Below are positions 1 to 7,415 of a stretch of 12,548 nucleotides of DNA, piece after piece. Where the stretch lies: positions 4,879 through 17,426 of the forward strand of contig DCFQ01000112.1 of assembly GCA_002319915.1 (NCBI GenBank), given 5' to 3'. Source of the DNA: Bacteroidales bacterium UBA1800. Its GTDB lineage: Bacteria > Bacteroidota > Bacteroidia > Bacteroidales > VadinHA17. Below the pieces are notes generated by a model, which saw only the letters and a program-made list of their open reading frames with translations, did no database searches and was not told the DNA's origin. A program made the position numbers and the translations under genes. How positions within the stretch are numbered: position 1 is the first letter of the stretch; every line of letters starts with the position of its first letter.

Positions 1-859
1 TCACTGTATCGAAGCTCTTAACATACGCCTCCCCTCCTTCCAGTATTTCCCTCGGAACATAATTGGTATAGACATAGATGTTCCTGAGCGCGTAAATTGA
101 GAAGGGCGGATTTGTCAACCTGCCGTTCCTGTCAATCCTGACGTTTTTCCTGATATCGTAATAAATGTTTACCTGCCTGTTGCCTATTGTGCTGTCGATC
201 CTGAATGAGACATAATCACCGGAAAAATTATAGAACCCCCTGTCGCGGATGAACCTTTCGATCCTGGTCCGCTCGGATTGCAGTTTATCTTCATCATATG
301 ACTTGCCCCGTTCAATCATGCAGTTAACGGAGTCAAAGAAAAAGTACTTCCTAATTGTTGTATCTTCGATGCCGAAATAGAGGTTCCTGATCGTGTAAGG
401 CTTTTTAAGGGTCACGTTATAATAAACTTCCGATTTCTTTTTTTCGGTCCTGACCGAGTCGGTGACCTTGCTGTCGAGATAACCTTTCGAAGCGATATAC
501 GATTGCAGGTTCTGCCTGCTGATCTCCGTAGACTGGGGATCATAGATAACTGGTTCTTCCCCTATGCTGCGAAGCCAGCCGTTCGGCCACTTCTCCTTCT
601 TGATATTTGATAGGTTGTAGAGCCCGAGGTGAAACCTTGCTCCAAAGATCCTTTTATTGGGTTTCTGCTTAAGGTAAGGCAGCAGCTCCGACTTGCCGAT
701 ATGGTCCTTGCTCAGCGAGATATAATTGTTATCCAGCAGGGATTGATCCTCGGGAACATATTTGGTAGGATTACAGGAATAAATGATTAAACTGAAAGCA
801 AACAGAACAGGAGCAACCGCCGCAGAAAATATTTTTTTATTTGATTTGCTTTTTTTCAA
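1..859 (-). CDS. tamL: TamL-like outer-membrane lipoprotein/barrel assembly protein, N-terminal part
   Basis: Reverse-strand translation is open for about 286 codons from a TTG at 859 and runs off the left edge, so only the N-terminal region is present. It begins MKKSKSNKKIF, followed by a hydrophobic stretch and a lipobox-like LIIYSC with Cys29, then NPTKYVPEDQ. A lipidated Cys followed by TKYVP is characteristic of TamL, the Bacteroidota relative of TamA/BamA that carries an N-terminal lipid. The rest of the visible part (for example NLQSYIASKGYLDSKV and RIERFIRDRGFYNF) has the alternating pattern of POTRA domains; the C-terminal barrel lies outside. Known for the family: TamL acts with TamB, usually encoded next to it, in outer-membrane assembly. 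No ATG is available in frame near the start, so TTG is inferred; an in-frame upstream start is not evident. It is divergent from the methyltransferase at 975. The family call is strong; the exact start is less sure. Confidence 0.85.
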   Translation of the reverse strand, partial: MKKSKSNKKIFSAAVAPVLFAFSLIIYSCNPTKYVPEDQSLLDNNYISLSKDHIGKSELLPYLKQKPNKRIFGARFHLGLYNLSNIKKEKWPNGWLRSIGEEPVIYDPQSTEISRQNLQSYIASKGYLDSKVTDSVRTEKKKSEVYYNVTLKKPYTIRNLYFGIEDTTIRKYFFFDSVNCMIERGKSYDEDKLQSERTRIERFIRDRGFYNFSGDYVSFRIDSTIGNRQVNIYYDIRKNVRIDRNGRLTNPPFSIYALRNIYVYTNYVPREILEGGEAYVKSFDTV

Positions 860-882
860 AATTTGTAATTCAAAGCGTAAGG

Positions 883-890
883 CAAATATA
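883..890 (-). promoter_or_regulatory. Putative -7 promoter element of tamL
   Basis: The minus strand reads TATATTTG here, an exact match to the Bacteroidota primary-sigma -7 consensus TAnnTTTG, ending 23 bases before the proposed TTG start at 859. No clear TTTG -33 box is seen at the usual spacing, so this rests on one short motif plus position. Confidence 0.4.
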
Positions 891-974
891 TCAATATAAA
901 GGTCACATTTGGAACTGCATCACTTAAAATGTAGACGACAGCCGCAACAGTTCAAAAATCAAATACCGGTTCAG

Positions 975-1739
975 ATGATAAGCAAAAGCAAAATTAATTA
1001 TGTGGTCTCGCTTCAGAAAAAGAAGGTGCGTGACAAAGAAGGGCTTTACATAATTGAAGGAGACAAGATGGTGAGGGAGTACCTGCAGGGCGGAATGAGG
1101 ATCCCCATGCTCGTGGCAAAGCCTGAGTTCATTGCAGGCATTCCTCCTGAAAAGAAATTGCTGATAGATGAAACTGAAGCCGCCGGGTATGATGACCTCA
1201 AGCACATCAGTACCCTCAAAACCCCACATAATGCACTGGCGCTTGTGGAGATCCCTGGAAACATGACCGATACCACGGCTATTTACAGTGAACTCTCCGC
1301 AGCACTCGATTTCATACAGGATCCCGGAAATTTCGGAACGATCCTCCGCGCTGCTGCGTGGTTCGGGATCAGGCATGTAGTTTGCTCAGACAACTGTGTC
1401 GACGCCTATAACCCAAAGGTGGTCCAGGCATCAATGGGCGCCTTGCTTAACGTCCGGGTAAGCTATTGCAGCCTGGATGAATTCCTGTCAGGGGCACTGC
1501 GGAAAAAGATCAATGTGTATGGCACCGTGCTCGACGGGGATCCGATTTATTCCGCCAGGCTTGCAGGAAAGGGAATTATTCTCCTGGGCAACGAATCGAA
1601 GGGTATCTCCCCCGGCCTGAGGCAATTTGTAACCAGGCCCATCTCGATCCCGAAATTCACGGAAGCGACAGCCGGTATTGAATCCCTCAACGTAGGCATG
1701 GCAGCCTCTGTCATCTTTTCGGAGTTTGCCAGAAGATGA
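975..1739 (+). CDS. TrmH/SpoU-family RNA 2'-O-ribose methyltransferase
   Basis: A 254-residue protein that transfers methyl from S-adenosylmethionine to a ribose 2'-hydroxyl in rRNA or tRNA, in the cytoplasm. The N-terminal ~95 residues form the SpoU substrate-binding domain (SLQKKKVRDKEGLYIIEGDK at 12-31). The C-terminal SPOUT knot carries motif 1 (DPGNFGTILRAAA, with Asn119 and Arg125), motif 2 (LLGNESKGIS, 203-212) and motif 3 (SIPKF at 224-228 then AGIESLNVGMAA at 233-244). The ATG at 975 was chosen because the family begins a few residues before the KKxR segment; the reading frame extends upstream to a TTG at 909 but that extension (MELHHLKCRR) does not look like the family. The exact target nucleotide cannot be read from sequence; the closest well-known relatives are RlmB and TrmH. 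It converges with the next gene with only 3 bases between stop codons. Confidence 0.93.
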   Translation: MISKSKINYVVSLQKKKVRDKEGLYIIEGDKMVREYLQGGMRIPMLVAKPEFIAGIPPEKKLLIDETEAAGYDDLKHISTLKTPHNALALVEIPGNMTDTTAIYSELSAALDFIQDPGNFGTILRAAAWFGIRHVVCSDNCVDAYNPKVVQASMGALLNVRVSYCSLDEFLSGALRKKINVYGTVLDGDPIYSARLAGKGIILLGNESKGISPGLRQFVTRPISIPKFTEATAGIESLNVGMAASVIFSEFARR

Positions 1740-1742
1740 TGT

Positions 1743-2195
1743 TTACGGTGTTTTTCTCAGGTTGATCCTTGCCGCCCAGCCGAATGAGGTCCGGGAGGAT
1801 ATACCCAGTCCCGTAACGCGACCGCTGAGGGGACAACAATCTGAAGCGGGCTTTTTTGTATCGACGGCTATAACGAAATCGGGAACATTGTCGTTGTCAT
1901 AATCAATTGTGTCCCTGATCTGGTCCGGGATCTTTCCTCTCCAATCGACCTGGACAAACCCGGTGTTTCTGTCTCTGACAAGCCCGTTGAATACCGGCTT
2001 GTGAACCGCCAGGGTACATGCTCCAGCGCTCTGCGTGAATGCGACCTCCCCTCCTGAATACCTGGGATTGATTTTCATGAACGGCAAAGTGCCAAATGAC
2101 TTTGAGAACCCGCTAAGCCCAGGGAACAGGATGATCATCAGTATTAAACCAAGGAATGCCCAGGTAATGCCTGCTGTTGTTTTTATCTTGTTCAT
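1743..2195 (-). CDS. Small membrane-anchored protein of unknown function with a DxDxD loop
   Basis: A 150-residue protein I do not recognise. Residues 10-29 are a hydrophobic segment (ITWAFLGLILMIILFPGLSG), either an uncleaved anchor or a signal sequence, so the remainder is probably periplasmic. At 98-106 the sequence DYDNDNVPD has the Asp spacing (98, 100, 102, 106) of thrombospondin-3/dockerin-type calcium loops. Cysteines are at 60, 120 and 121. It starts 11 bases after the stop of the iron-sulfur protein and is the last gene of that three-gene minus-strand unit, so a role as a periplasmic partner of the redox proteins is a reasonable inference but unproven. No thioredoxin CxxC motif is present, which argues against an ArsF-type nitroreductase subunit. 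Coding status is supported by operon spacing and a coherent N-terminal membrane segment. Confidence 0.72.
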   Translation of the reverse strand: MNKIKTTAGITWAFLGLILMIILFPGLSGFSKSFGTLPFMKINPRYSGGEVAFTQSAGACTLAVHKPVFNGLVRDRNTGFVQVDWRGKIPDQIRDTIDYDNDNVPDFVIAVDTKKPASDCCPLSGRVTGLGISSRTSFGWAARINLRKTP

Positions 2196-2206
2196 GACCG
2201 GAGTAA

Positions 2207-3358
2207 TTAGAATATAAGATTATATAAGCTGTTCAATGTGAAGACAATCGGTTGGGACGAAAAGACTGCCATGAACAGGAACGATACGAACAGGAAAAGG
2301 TTCCTTGAGAAGTTCTTCCGCGTACCTGCCGGTACTCCCCTGATGCCAAAGTGAATTGCATTCCTGCTGCAGGAATCCATGCATTTCCCGCATTTGCTGC
2401 AGAACATGGAGACAGTGCCCTCTTTAATACCTTCCCGGGTCAGCGCAAACATCGGGCAGGAGTCGACGCACTTAAAACATTGCGTGCAGGCATTCGTGTC
2501 AATCTTCATGGTAAACGGGGTGATCCTGTTCGAAAGGGTGCTGATTGCTCCCATGGGGCAAAGAAAGCTGCACTGGGTGCGCTTCCTTGTAACGACCGGG
2601 AGCGCTACTACCAGCCCGCCGAAAAGTGATATGAAAACCCCGGCCTTTACAGCCGATTCTACATTTGTCACTTTCTCAAATTCAGTCACGGCTTTAAAGG
2701 GGCAGATCCAGTTGCAATAAGTGGGGATCATTGTCAGGGCAGCCGTCAGGGCTACAAGTAAAAGGACAGCAAATGGCATCCATTTCCATGAATCACTGAT
2801 CTTTTTAACGAGAGGCTTTTTCCTTAACCTTGAAAATCCGTCGTCCCAGCCGCCATAAAAGCATCCCCAGCTGCAGAATCCCCTTCCAAGAACGACCGTA
2901 GCCGCAAGCCAGAGGACAACCATGGAGGCTATGTCGGCAAAGCCACCGAGAATGGTACCCGGGAATATTATTGACTTTGTAAGGGCGGCCGGCAGAATCA
3001 TCATTGGTATGACGAGATGGCAGAACGGGATCTTGCATTCAAGAATGTCGGCCTGGGAAAAGGACATGGAGTTCCTTATCAGTATCATATTCCTGATAAG
3101 GGTAAATGAGAGTGTGAGTGCGAATATCACGAAGATAATCGCCCTGTACCGGTCTGTTTTTCCTGAATAGTGCATCAGAAAATACAAGAGATTCATCCCG
3201 AAGAATGTAACCAGAATGGCTACCGTCCGGGCGGGATCCGAGAAATCCGGCTTACCTCCCGTGATGAACATGAATGTCACAAGGAACATCGGCAGAGTGT
3301 AGAGCAGTGCCTTTCCGAACGTTTTTTTCGGAGAAACGGCAATTGAAGAATTATCCAT
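2207..3358 (-). CDS. Polytopic membrane protein with two [4Fe-4S] ferredoxin sites, NapH/CcoG-like
   Basis: 383 residues with hydrophobic segments near 18-36, 45-63, 72-93, 113-128, 140-157, 193-212, 236-256 and 352-372. Cys motifs shared with the NapH/NosR/CcoG group: GRGFCSWGC (Cys162, Cys166), CNWICPF (Cys215, Cys219) and CSFLCPMGA (Cys263, Cys267). A soluble double ferredoxin follows: Cys291-x2-Cys294-x2-Cys297-x3-Cys301, and Cys320-x2-Cys323-x2-Cys326-x3-Cys330, where the residue after the last Cys is Ser rather than the usual Pro. An additional pair, Cys108 and Cys113 in ECKIPFCHLVIP, sits between helices. Known for the group: these proteins pass electrons through or at the inner membrane to a periplasmic or membrane partner. 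The partner here is not evident; there is no nitrate, nitrous-oxide or cbb3 oxidase gene in view. It overlaps the upstream permease gene by 8 bases, indicating translational coupling. Confidence 0.9.
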   Translation of the reverse strand: MDNSSIAVSPKKTFGKALLYTLPMFLVTFMFITGGKPDFSDPARTVAILVTFFGMNLLYFLMHYSGKTDRYRAIIFVIFALTLSFTLIRNMILIRNSMSFSQADILECKIPFCHLVIPMMILPAALTKSIIFPGTILGGFADIASMVVLWLAATVVLGRGFCSWGCFYGGWDDGFSRLRKKPLVKKISDSWKWMPFAVLLLVALTAALTMIPTYCNWICPFKAVTEFEKVTNVESAVKAGVFISLFGGLVVALPVVTRKRTQCSFLCPMGAISTLSNRITPFTMKIDTNACTQCFKCVDSCPMFALTREGIKEGTVSMFCSKCGKCMDSCSRNAIHFGIRGVPAGTRKNFSRNLFLFVSFLFMAVFSSQPIVFTLNSLYNLIF

Positions 3359-3974
3359 TTAAAATACCTCCGGTTATTAGTATTAAACCTTTTATTATAA
3401 AAATTGCACCTGCAAGACCCGTAGCAAAGATCCCGATGGTTTCGATGACCTGCTTCTTTTTCAGTTTCCCTGCAAACGGCAGAGGGAGGAACCATAATGA
3501 TGAACCCGTAAAGAAGGCCAGGAATGCCAGCCAGCTTTGTGCCAGGGATCCCTGTGCGGCTCCCTTGGTAAGGATGAGCAACAGGGCGGGGCAGAACCCA
3601 ATCGAATTGACAACTCCCAGCAGAACAGGGACCAGCCTTTTGTCTTCCACTTTGGTCACGATCGCTGCCGGACATTTCATGTTCTTCTTCCGACCTATAC
3701 TGTACCATATCAGAATTATTGCAAACATGACATACAATGACCCCGTAACAAAGGTCCTGACTATCCCCGAGGTCAGGAAAGCCTGCCCGAAATACCAGGC
3801 CAGTGTCGCAAGCACGAAGTATATAACGAGCCTTGTGGCCAAAAAGACTGAGAGATCCAGGACGATCTTCATGACCCCTCCCCGGCCTGCCATAATATAA
3901 GGGAACATGACCATTCCGCATGTCACGAGGCAGGCTGATCCGCTGCTTAATCCCAGTATAAATGAATCGGTCAT
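3351..3974 (-). CDS. DsbD/TauE-SafE-type membrane protein, ArsG-like permease
   Basis: About 207 residues, mostly membrane, with roughly six hydrophobic segments. The first helix starts GLSSGSACLVTCGMVMFPYI, a Cys-x3-Cys followed by Pro, matching the first helix of the DsbD/CcdA-like (DsbD_2, sulfite-exporter TauE/SafE) family. A second conserved Cys-Pro is in NSIGFCPALLLI, and there is a further Cys-Pro in the loop KKNMKCPAA. In DsbD such cysteines in helices 1 and 4 shuttle electrons across the inner membrane. Some Bacteroidota relatives next to 4Fe-4S proteins are labelled ArsG-family aromatic arsenical efflux permeases; that label is from memory and unverified for this protein. The frame is open to a GTG at 4034, with another ATG at 4007. 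ATG 3974 is preferred because the family usually begins just before GLxxG. It overlaps the iron-sulfur gene by 8 bases and heads the three-gene unit. Substrate unknown. Confidence 0.82.
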   Translation of the reverse strand: MTDSFILGLSSGSACLVTCGMVMFPYIMAGRGGVMKIVLDLSVFLATRLVIYFVLATLAWYFGQAFLTSGIVRTFVTGSLYVMFAIILIWYSIGRKKNMKCPAAIVTKVEDKRLVPVLLGVVNSIGFCPALLLILTKGAAQGSLAQSWLAFLAFFTGSSLWFLPLPFAGKLKKKQVIETIGIFATGLAGAIFIIKGLILITGGILNG

Positions 3975-4069
3975 GAGTGATTTTTCGGCCAAGGTAGGTT
4001 CATTCATCTTGCCTGTCAAGGCAAATGTGGCCACCTGACCGGGATTGTGGCATCCGGGTATCAGGCGGG

Positions 4070-4119
4070 GGTGAAATGCTTAAATCAGTGGTGAAAGGTT
4101 ATGAAGGATGTGAAGAATT
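4070..4119. repeat. Phased short direct repeats between regulator and redox module, possible LytTR operator
   Basis: Plus-strand copies: GGTGAAATGCT at 4070-4080 and GGTGAAAGGTT at 4090-4100, exactly 20 bases apart and matching at 9 of 11 positions. A weaker copy, GTGAAGAATT, lies at 4110-4119 and touches the lytTR stop codon. Paired direct repeats about two helical turns apart are the usual architecture of LytTR-domain operators, and the site lies upstream of the permease gene and downstream of the LytTR gene. The function is inference; the repeats themselves are seen directly. Confidence 0.4.
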
Positions 4120-4958
4120 TACCGTGACCTTAGTTTACGGATCCGGCTGCCAATAAGCACGGCTTTCGACCGCGCCACCGGGATATCGATATCGGGAACT
4201 GAAAGACGGATCTTCATGTTCTGGTTGTTGCCGGTTGTTTTTTCGGCATAATCGAGATTTACGATATAGCACTTATGACACCTCATGAGCCGCCTGTTCC
4301 TGCAAAGCTCGGCTTCGGCATCCTTCAGGGTTCCGCGCAATGTGGTCCTCTTCCTGACATTGTCCTTATTTGTAACAATTGTTACATAATTATCATTAGA
4401 GCAGAGGTAAACAATTTGTTTCGGATTCACCGTAAGCTCATTTCTCGGGTAACCTGCGGTAATTTTGACCTCTTCTTCCCAGGTCAGATTCTCATCGGGT
4501 ATGTCGGCCTCTTTCAGGGCATTCCTGTAAAGCTGGTTATATTTAATGAAGTAAATGACTGTAACGGGGATGCTTCCCACGAGGATTGCCGTCCAGACGG
4601 AATAAAGCAGGTAGATAAGGCGGAAGGGAAAATCGAAGATCGACATCATATAAAGGTAATTTGCAGCCCCTATGCTTGATGCAATAAGTATATCCCAGAG
4701 TATGTTCTTCCCGAAGGTCCAGCGTTCACCGATGACAACAGGTTCAATAAGGAATTTGAAAATAATCAGGACGGCAAATGTTATGAGTCCGAATCCCATT
4801 GTTATGAAGAGCTGCTGCGAAGGCTTAAGCTCGTATAGTCCGAATGGCTTGAAGAGGTAGAGGAAAAGAAAGATGAATAATCCGAATGCCGCTATTGACA
4901 GGAACGTTCTCTTGCTGTTTCCTGTTTCCTTATAAGGTCTTTTAAGGAATTCGATCAT
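4119..4958 (-). CDS. Membrane-anchored LytTR-family DNA-binding regulator
   Basis: 279 residues. The N-terminal half has four hydrophobic helices near 18-36, 47-70, 86-105 and 113-138; a short charged linker (about 150-170) leads to a LytTR DNA-binding domain at about 172-276. Seen in that domain: QIVYLCSNDNYVTIVT, TLRGTLKDAEAEL, LMRCHKCYIVNLDYAEK and IPVARSKAVL, all in family order. There is no receiver domain, so it is not a classical response regulator; this four-helix plus LytTR layout is common in Bacteroidota and suggests the membrane part senses or recruits a signal. The ATG at 4958 fits the start of the hydrophilic N-terminus, and an exact TAnnTTTG box lies 18 bases upstream of it. 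The gene precedes the redox module on the same strand. Target genes are not known; the adjacent module is a candidate by position. Confidence 0.92.
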   Translation of the reverse strand: MIEFLKRPYKETGNSKRTFLSIAAFGLFIFLFLYLFKPFGLYELKPSQQLFITMGFGLITFAVLIIFKFLIEPVVIGERWTFGKNILWDILIASSIGAANYLYMMSIFDFPFRLIYLLYSVWTAILVGSIPVTVIYFIKYNQLYRNALKEADIPDENLTWEEEVKITAGYPRNELTVNPKQIVYLCSNDNYVTIVTNKDNVRKRTTLRGTLKDAEAELCRNRRLMRCHKCYIVNLDYAEKTTGNNQNMKIRLSVPDIDIPVARSKAVLIGSRIRKLRSR

Positions 4959-4976
4959 CGGTGATTCAGGTTACAG

Positions 4977-4984
4977 CAAATTTA
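4977..4984 (-). promoter_or_regulatory. Putative -7 promoter element of the LytTR gene
   Basis: The minus strand reads TAAATTTG, an exact fit to TAnnTTTG, ending 18 bases before the ATG at 4958. This suggests the regulator has its own promoter rather than depending on read-through from the FAD gene. No TTTG is seen at the -33 position. Confidence 0.45.
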
Positions 4985-5067
4985 TTTCATATTCTTAAGA
5001 TGAAGGACAGGCAGCGCGGAAAAGTTTTAATGACAGCGAAGCGGATCCAGGAAACTCAGGGCTGTTT

Positions 5068-6633
5068 TCAATGCTTTGAATTCATTATATGGCCAACGGC
5101 CTCAGCCGCTCTCATTCCATCGACTGCGGAGGAGACTATTCCCCCGGCATACCCCGATCCCTCCCCGCATGGATACAAGCCGCTTACCCGTATATGCGAC
5201 AGCGTGGCCGGGTCCCTGGGGATCCTCACAGGAGACGAGGTCCTCGATTCAACTCCGAGAATTACCGCTTCTTCCGTAAGAAAACCTTTCATCATGGTTC
5301 CGAAGGCTTTGAAACCCTCCCTGAGACGGCTGCCGATGAATTCCGGGAGCCATTCGTGCAACGGGGAGGAAGTGATGCCCGGAAAATAAGATACCTTCGG
5401 AAGGGTTGCCGATGCGGCTCCATCGATGAAATCGGTAAGTCGTTGTGCGGGAGCCGTCTGTGTGCCGCCTCCCTGTTCCCATGCTTCATGCTCGAGGGCT
5501 TTCTGGAATTCAAGGCCTGCAAGTGCGCCAGACCGGCTGAAAGCCCCGGCATCTTCCGACCTGATCTCGATGACAATCCCGGAGTTCGCAAACGGGGAAT
5601 TCCTCCCCGAGGGCGACATGCCATTCACAACCACCTCACCCGGCGAGGTTGCCGAAGGAACGATAAAGCCTCCCGGGCACATGCAGAATGAATAAACCCC
5701 CCTTCCGCCAACCTGTTTTACCAGTGAGTATGATGCCGCTGGCAGATACTCTCCCCTCGGGGTGCCATGGTACTGTATCTTGTCGATAAGCTCCTGGGGA
5801 TGTTCCACCCTTACACCCATGGCAAATGATTTCGCTTCAAGGCCGATGCCGCTCTTTTCGCAAACAGCGTAAATGTCCCTCGCCGAGTGTCCGGTGGCAA
5901 GAATTACTGCAGGTGACAGAAATTTTTCCCCGCTGCCGGTTATGACTCCCCTGACAGTGTTGCCCTCAACGATTATCCCGGTCACCCTTTTCCCGGTGAG
6001 TATTATCCCGCCTGCCCCTGTTATTGAATTGCTGATCCCCGTTATGATCCCGGGGAGCTTGTCGGTCCCAAGATGCGGATGGGCTTCATAGAGTATTCCT
6101 TCATCCGCGCCATGGTGGCAGAGCAGCTCCAGGACCCTGGTATTGTCCCCCCGTTTTTTTGACCTTGTATAGAGCTTGCCATCTGAAAATGTGCCGGCCC
6201 CTCCCATCCCGAAACAGTAGTTGCTGTCGGGATCGACAAGGTGCTTGCGGCTTATCAGGGCAACGTCCTTTTTCCTCGAAGGGACCTCCTTGCCTCTTTC
6301 AATTATTACCGGCCTCAACCCGAGCTCGATAAGCCTGAGGGCTGCAAATAACCCTGCCGGCCCTGCTCCGACGATGACCACCTCAGCGGAGTTTTCGACA
6401 TTCCTCGGAATGAACCCCGGCTCCTTCACGGGAAGAGGGTTGTCTCCGGCAAAAACCTCGGCTGATATGTTAACCAGGATCCTGGATTGTCTTGCGTCGA
6501 CTGATCTCCTGATGATCCGCAGCAAGGTTATATCTCCCGGAAGAATGCCGGCTTTGCGGGCCGCTGCCAATTTTAGCCTGTCATAAACGGATGCTTCCTC
6601 AGGATCTATGAGGAGATTGATGAGCCGTGACAT
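5068..6633 (-). CDS. FAD-dependent oxidoreductase of the COG2509 type
   Basis: 521 residues. An N-terminal alpha/beta region of about 80 residues (SVYDRLKLAAARKAGI, then RRSVDARQSRILVNI) precedes the FAD-binding fold, as in COG2509 uncharacterised FAD-dependent dehydrogenases. The dinucleotide motif VIVGAGPAGLFAAL is at 87-99, closed by the acidic end of strand 2 (IIERG, 110-114). GMGGAGTFSDGKLYTRSKKR at 142-161 is a family signature, and the C-terminal GEGSGYAGGIVSSAVDG forms the second FAD contact. The substrate and physiological role are unknown. ATG 6633 was chosen over the in-frame TTG at 6642 because it begins with MSRLINLL and leaves a single base after the porT stop codon (TAA-A-ATG), a typical coupled junction. 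It is the last gene of the probable menG-porT-FAD operon. Cytoplasmic by lack of a signal peptide. Confidence 0.9.
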   Translation of the reverse strand: MSRLINLLIDPEEASVYDRLKLAAARKAGILPGDITLLRIIRRSVDARQSRILVNISAEVFAGDNPLPVKEPGFIPRNVENSAEVVIVGAGPAGLFAALRLIELGLRPVIIERGKEVPSRKKDVALISRKHLVDPDSNYCFGMGGAGTFSDGKLYTRSKKRGDNTRVLELLCHHGADEGILYEAHPHLGTDKLPGIITGISNSITGAGGIILTGKRVTGIIVEGNTVRGVITGSGEKFLSPAVILATGHSARDIYAVCEKSGIGLEAKSFAMGVRVEHPQELIDKIQYHGTPRGEYLPAASYSLVKQVGGRGVYSFCMCPGGFIVPSATSPGEVVVNGMSPSGRNSPFANSGIVIEIRSEDAGAFSRSGALAGLEFQKALEHEAWEQGGGTQTAPAQRLTDFIDGAASATLPKVSYFPGITSSPLHEWLPEFIGSRLREGFKAFGTMMKGFLTEEAVILGVESRTSSPVRIPRDPATLSHIRVSGLYPCGEGSGYAGGIVSSAVDGMRAAEAVGHIMNSKH

Positions 6634-6634
6634 T

Positions 6635-7351
6635 TTATTCAAAGTGAAAAGCCAGGATCCAGATCTGCGATCTCATTCTTTCAATTGCATTGGCATACTG
6701 GGGCCCCTTGGGAGCGGGTTCATGCACAATGACATCCCTCAGGCCCGTCGACAGCTTGAACTCCACGGAGAGCTTGAAATACGGCAAGTAGAAATCAAGC
6801 CCGGCTCCTGCCTCATAGTAAAGATCGGCCCTTTTAAGCCTCAGATATACCGGCTTTTCGTCATCATATTCCTTTTTCCCTGCCAGGTCGTACCTGAAAT
6901 TCACGCCCCCGATGACATATGGCCTGACATTATTAAGCCTGTCTCCCTTGAATTTCAAAAGGAAAGGGAACTCGAGATAGGATGATTCGAGCCTCTGCTT
7001 TTCATTAACGATAATCCCATCCTTAAAAAACCTTACATTCCTCTGGCCGAATGAGACCCCCGGAAGGAACCTTAAATCAAGATACCTGGCAAGATGGAGA
7101 TTTGTGACGATCTGGATATTGAGCCCGGGATTGAGAACGCTCACCTCGGGATAGAGCGAATCAATTGCGAGATGGCTTTGAGACGGGGTAATATTGAAGT
7201 CCATGAGGTTCATTCCGAGGCTGAACCCGAAATGCATGGGTTTATCGTCATACCATGAATCATTCTTAGGCTTTTGCTTCTGCCCGAATGAATCCGGATG
7301 AACAAATATGAGAAAAAGTATTACAAATATGTACGCGTGATTTTTTCTCAA
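6635..7351 (-). CDS. porT: PorT-family outer-membrane beta-barrel, type IX secretion
   Basis: 238 residues. The first ~23 are a signal peptide (hydrophobic IFVILFLIFV, then DSFG before Gln24). The mature start has the PorT hallmark WYDDKPMHFGFSLGMNLMDF (33-52), followed by alternating strands of an outer-membrane barrel: LRFLPGVSFGQRNVRF, YLEFPFLLKFKG, RPYVIGGVNFRYDL, YYEAGAGLDFYLPYFKLSVE, and a C-terminal aromatic end, AFHFE. Known: PorT is required for type IX secretion (Por system) in Porphyromonas and relatives. The start is a TTG at 7351, since a stop lies 9 codons upstream and no ATG precedes the signal peptide; AGAGAGA just upstream may help initiation. It follows menG by 64 bases and precedes the FAD gene by one base. 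Other PorT-like barrels of unknown role exist, so the T9SS role is inferred from the N-terminal motif. Confidence 0.88.
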   Translation of the reverse strand: MRKNHAYIFVILFLIFVHPDSFGQKQKPKNDSWYDDKPMHFGFSLGMNLMDFNITPSQSHLAIDSLYPEVSVLNPGLNIQIVTNLHLARYLDLRFLPGVSFGQRNVRFFKDGIIVNEKQRLESSYLEFPFLLKFKGDRLNNVRPYVIGGVNFRYDLAGKKEYDDEKPVYLRLKRADLYYEAGAGLDFYLPYFKLSVEFKLSTGLRDVIVHEPAPKGPQYANAIERMRSQIWILAFHFE

Positions 7352-7415
7352 TATCTCTCTGAAGTGTTTAAACTCTTACTGGATAATAAACTTGTTTGAA
7401 TCTCAAATATTGTAT

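Noticed and set aside
924..1376. Minus-strand open frame of 150 codons opposite the methyltransferase
   Set aside because: Shadow of a well-supported gene; no motif or start context.
1711..1739. Hairpin TCATCTT/AAGATGA at the methyltransferase stop codon as a terminator
   Set aside because: The 7-bp AT-rich stem lies within the coding sequence and lacks a directly following T-run; too weak to call.
3274..3900. Plus-strand open frame of 208 codons
   Set aside because: It lies antisense across the iron-sulfur/permease junction, whose minus-strand products have clear family motifs; its translation is not protein-like.
5089..5691. Plus-strand open frame of 200 codons
   Set aside because: Antisense to the FAD oxidoreductase; Arg/Gly/Cys-rich shadow translation without any domain.
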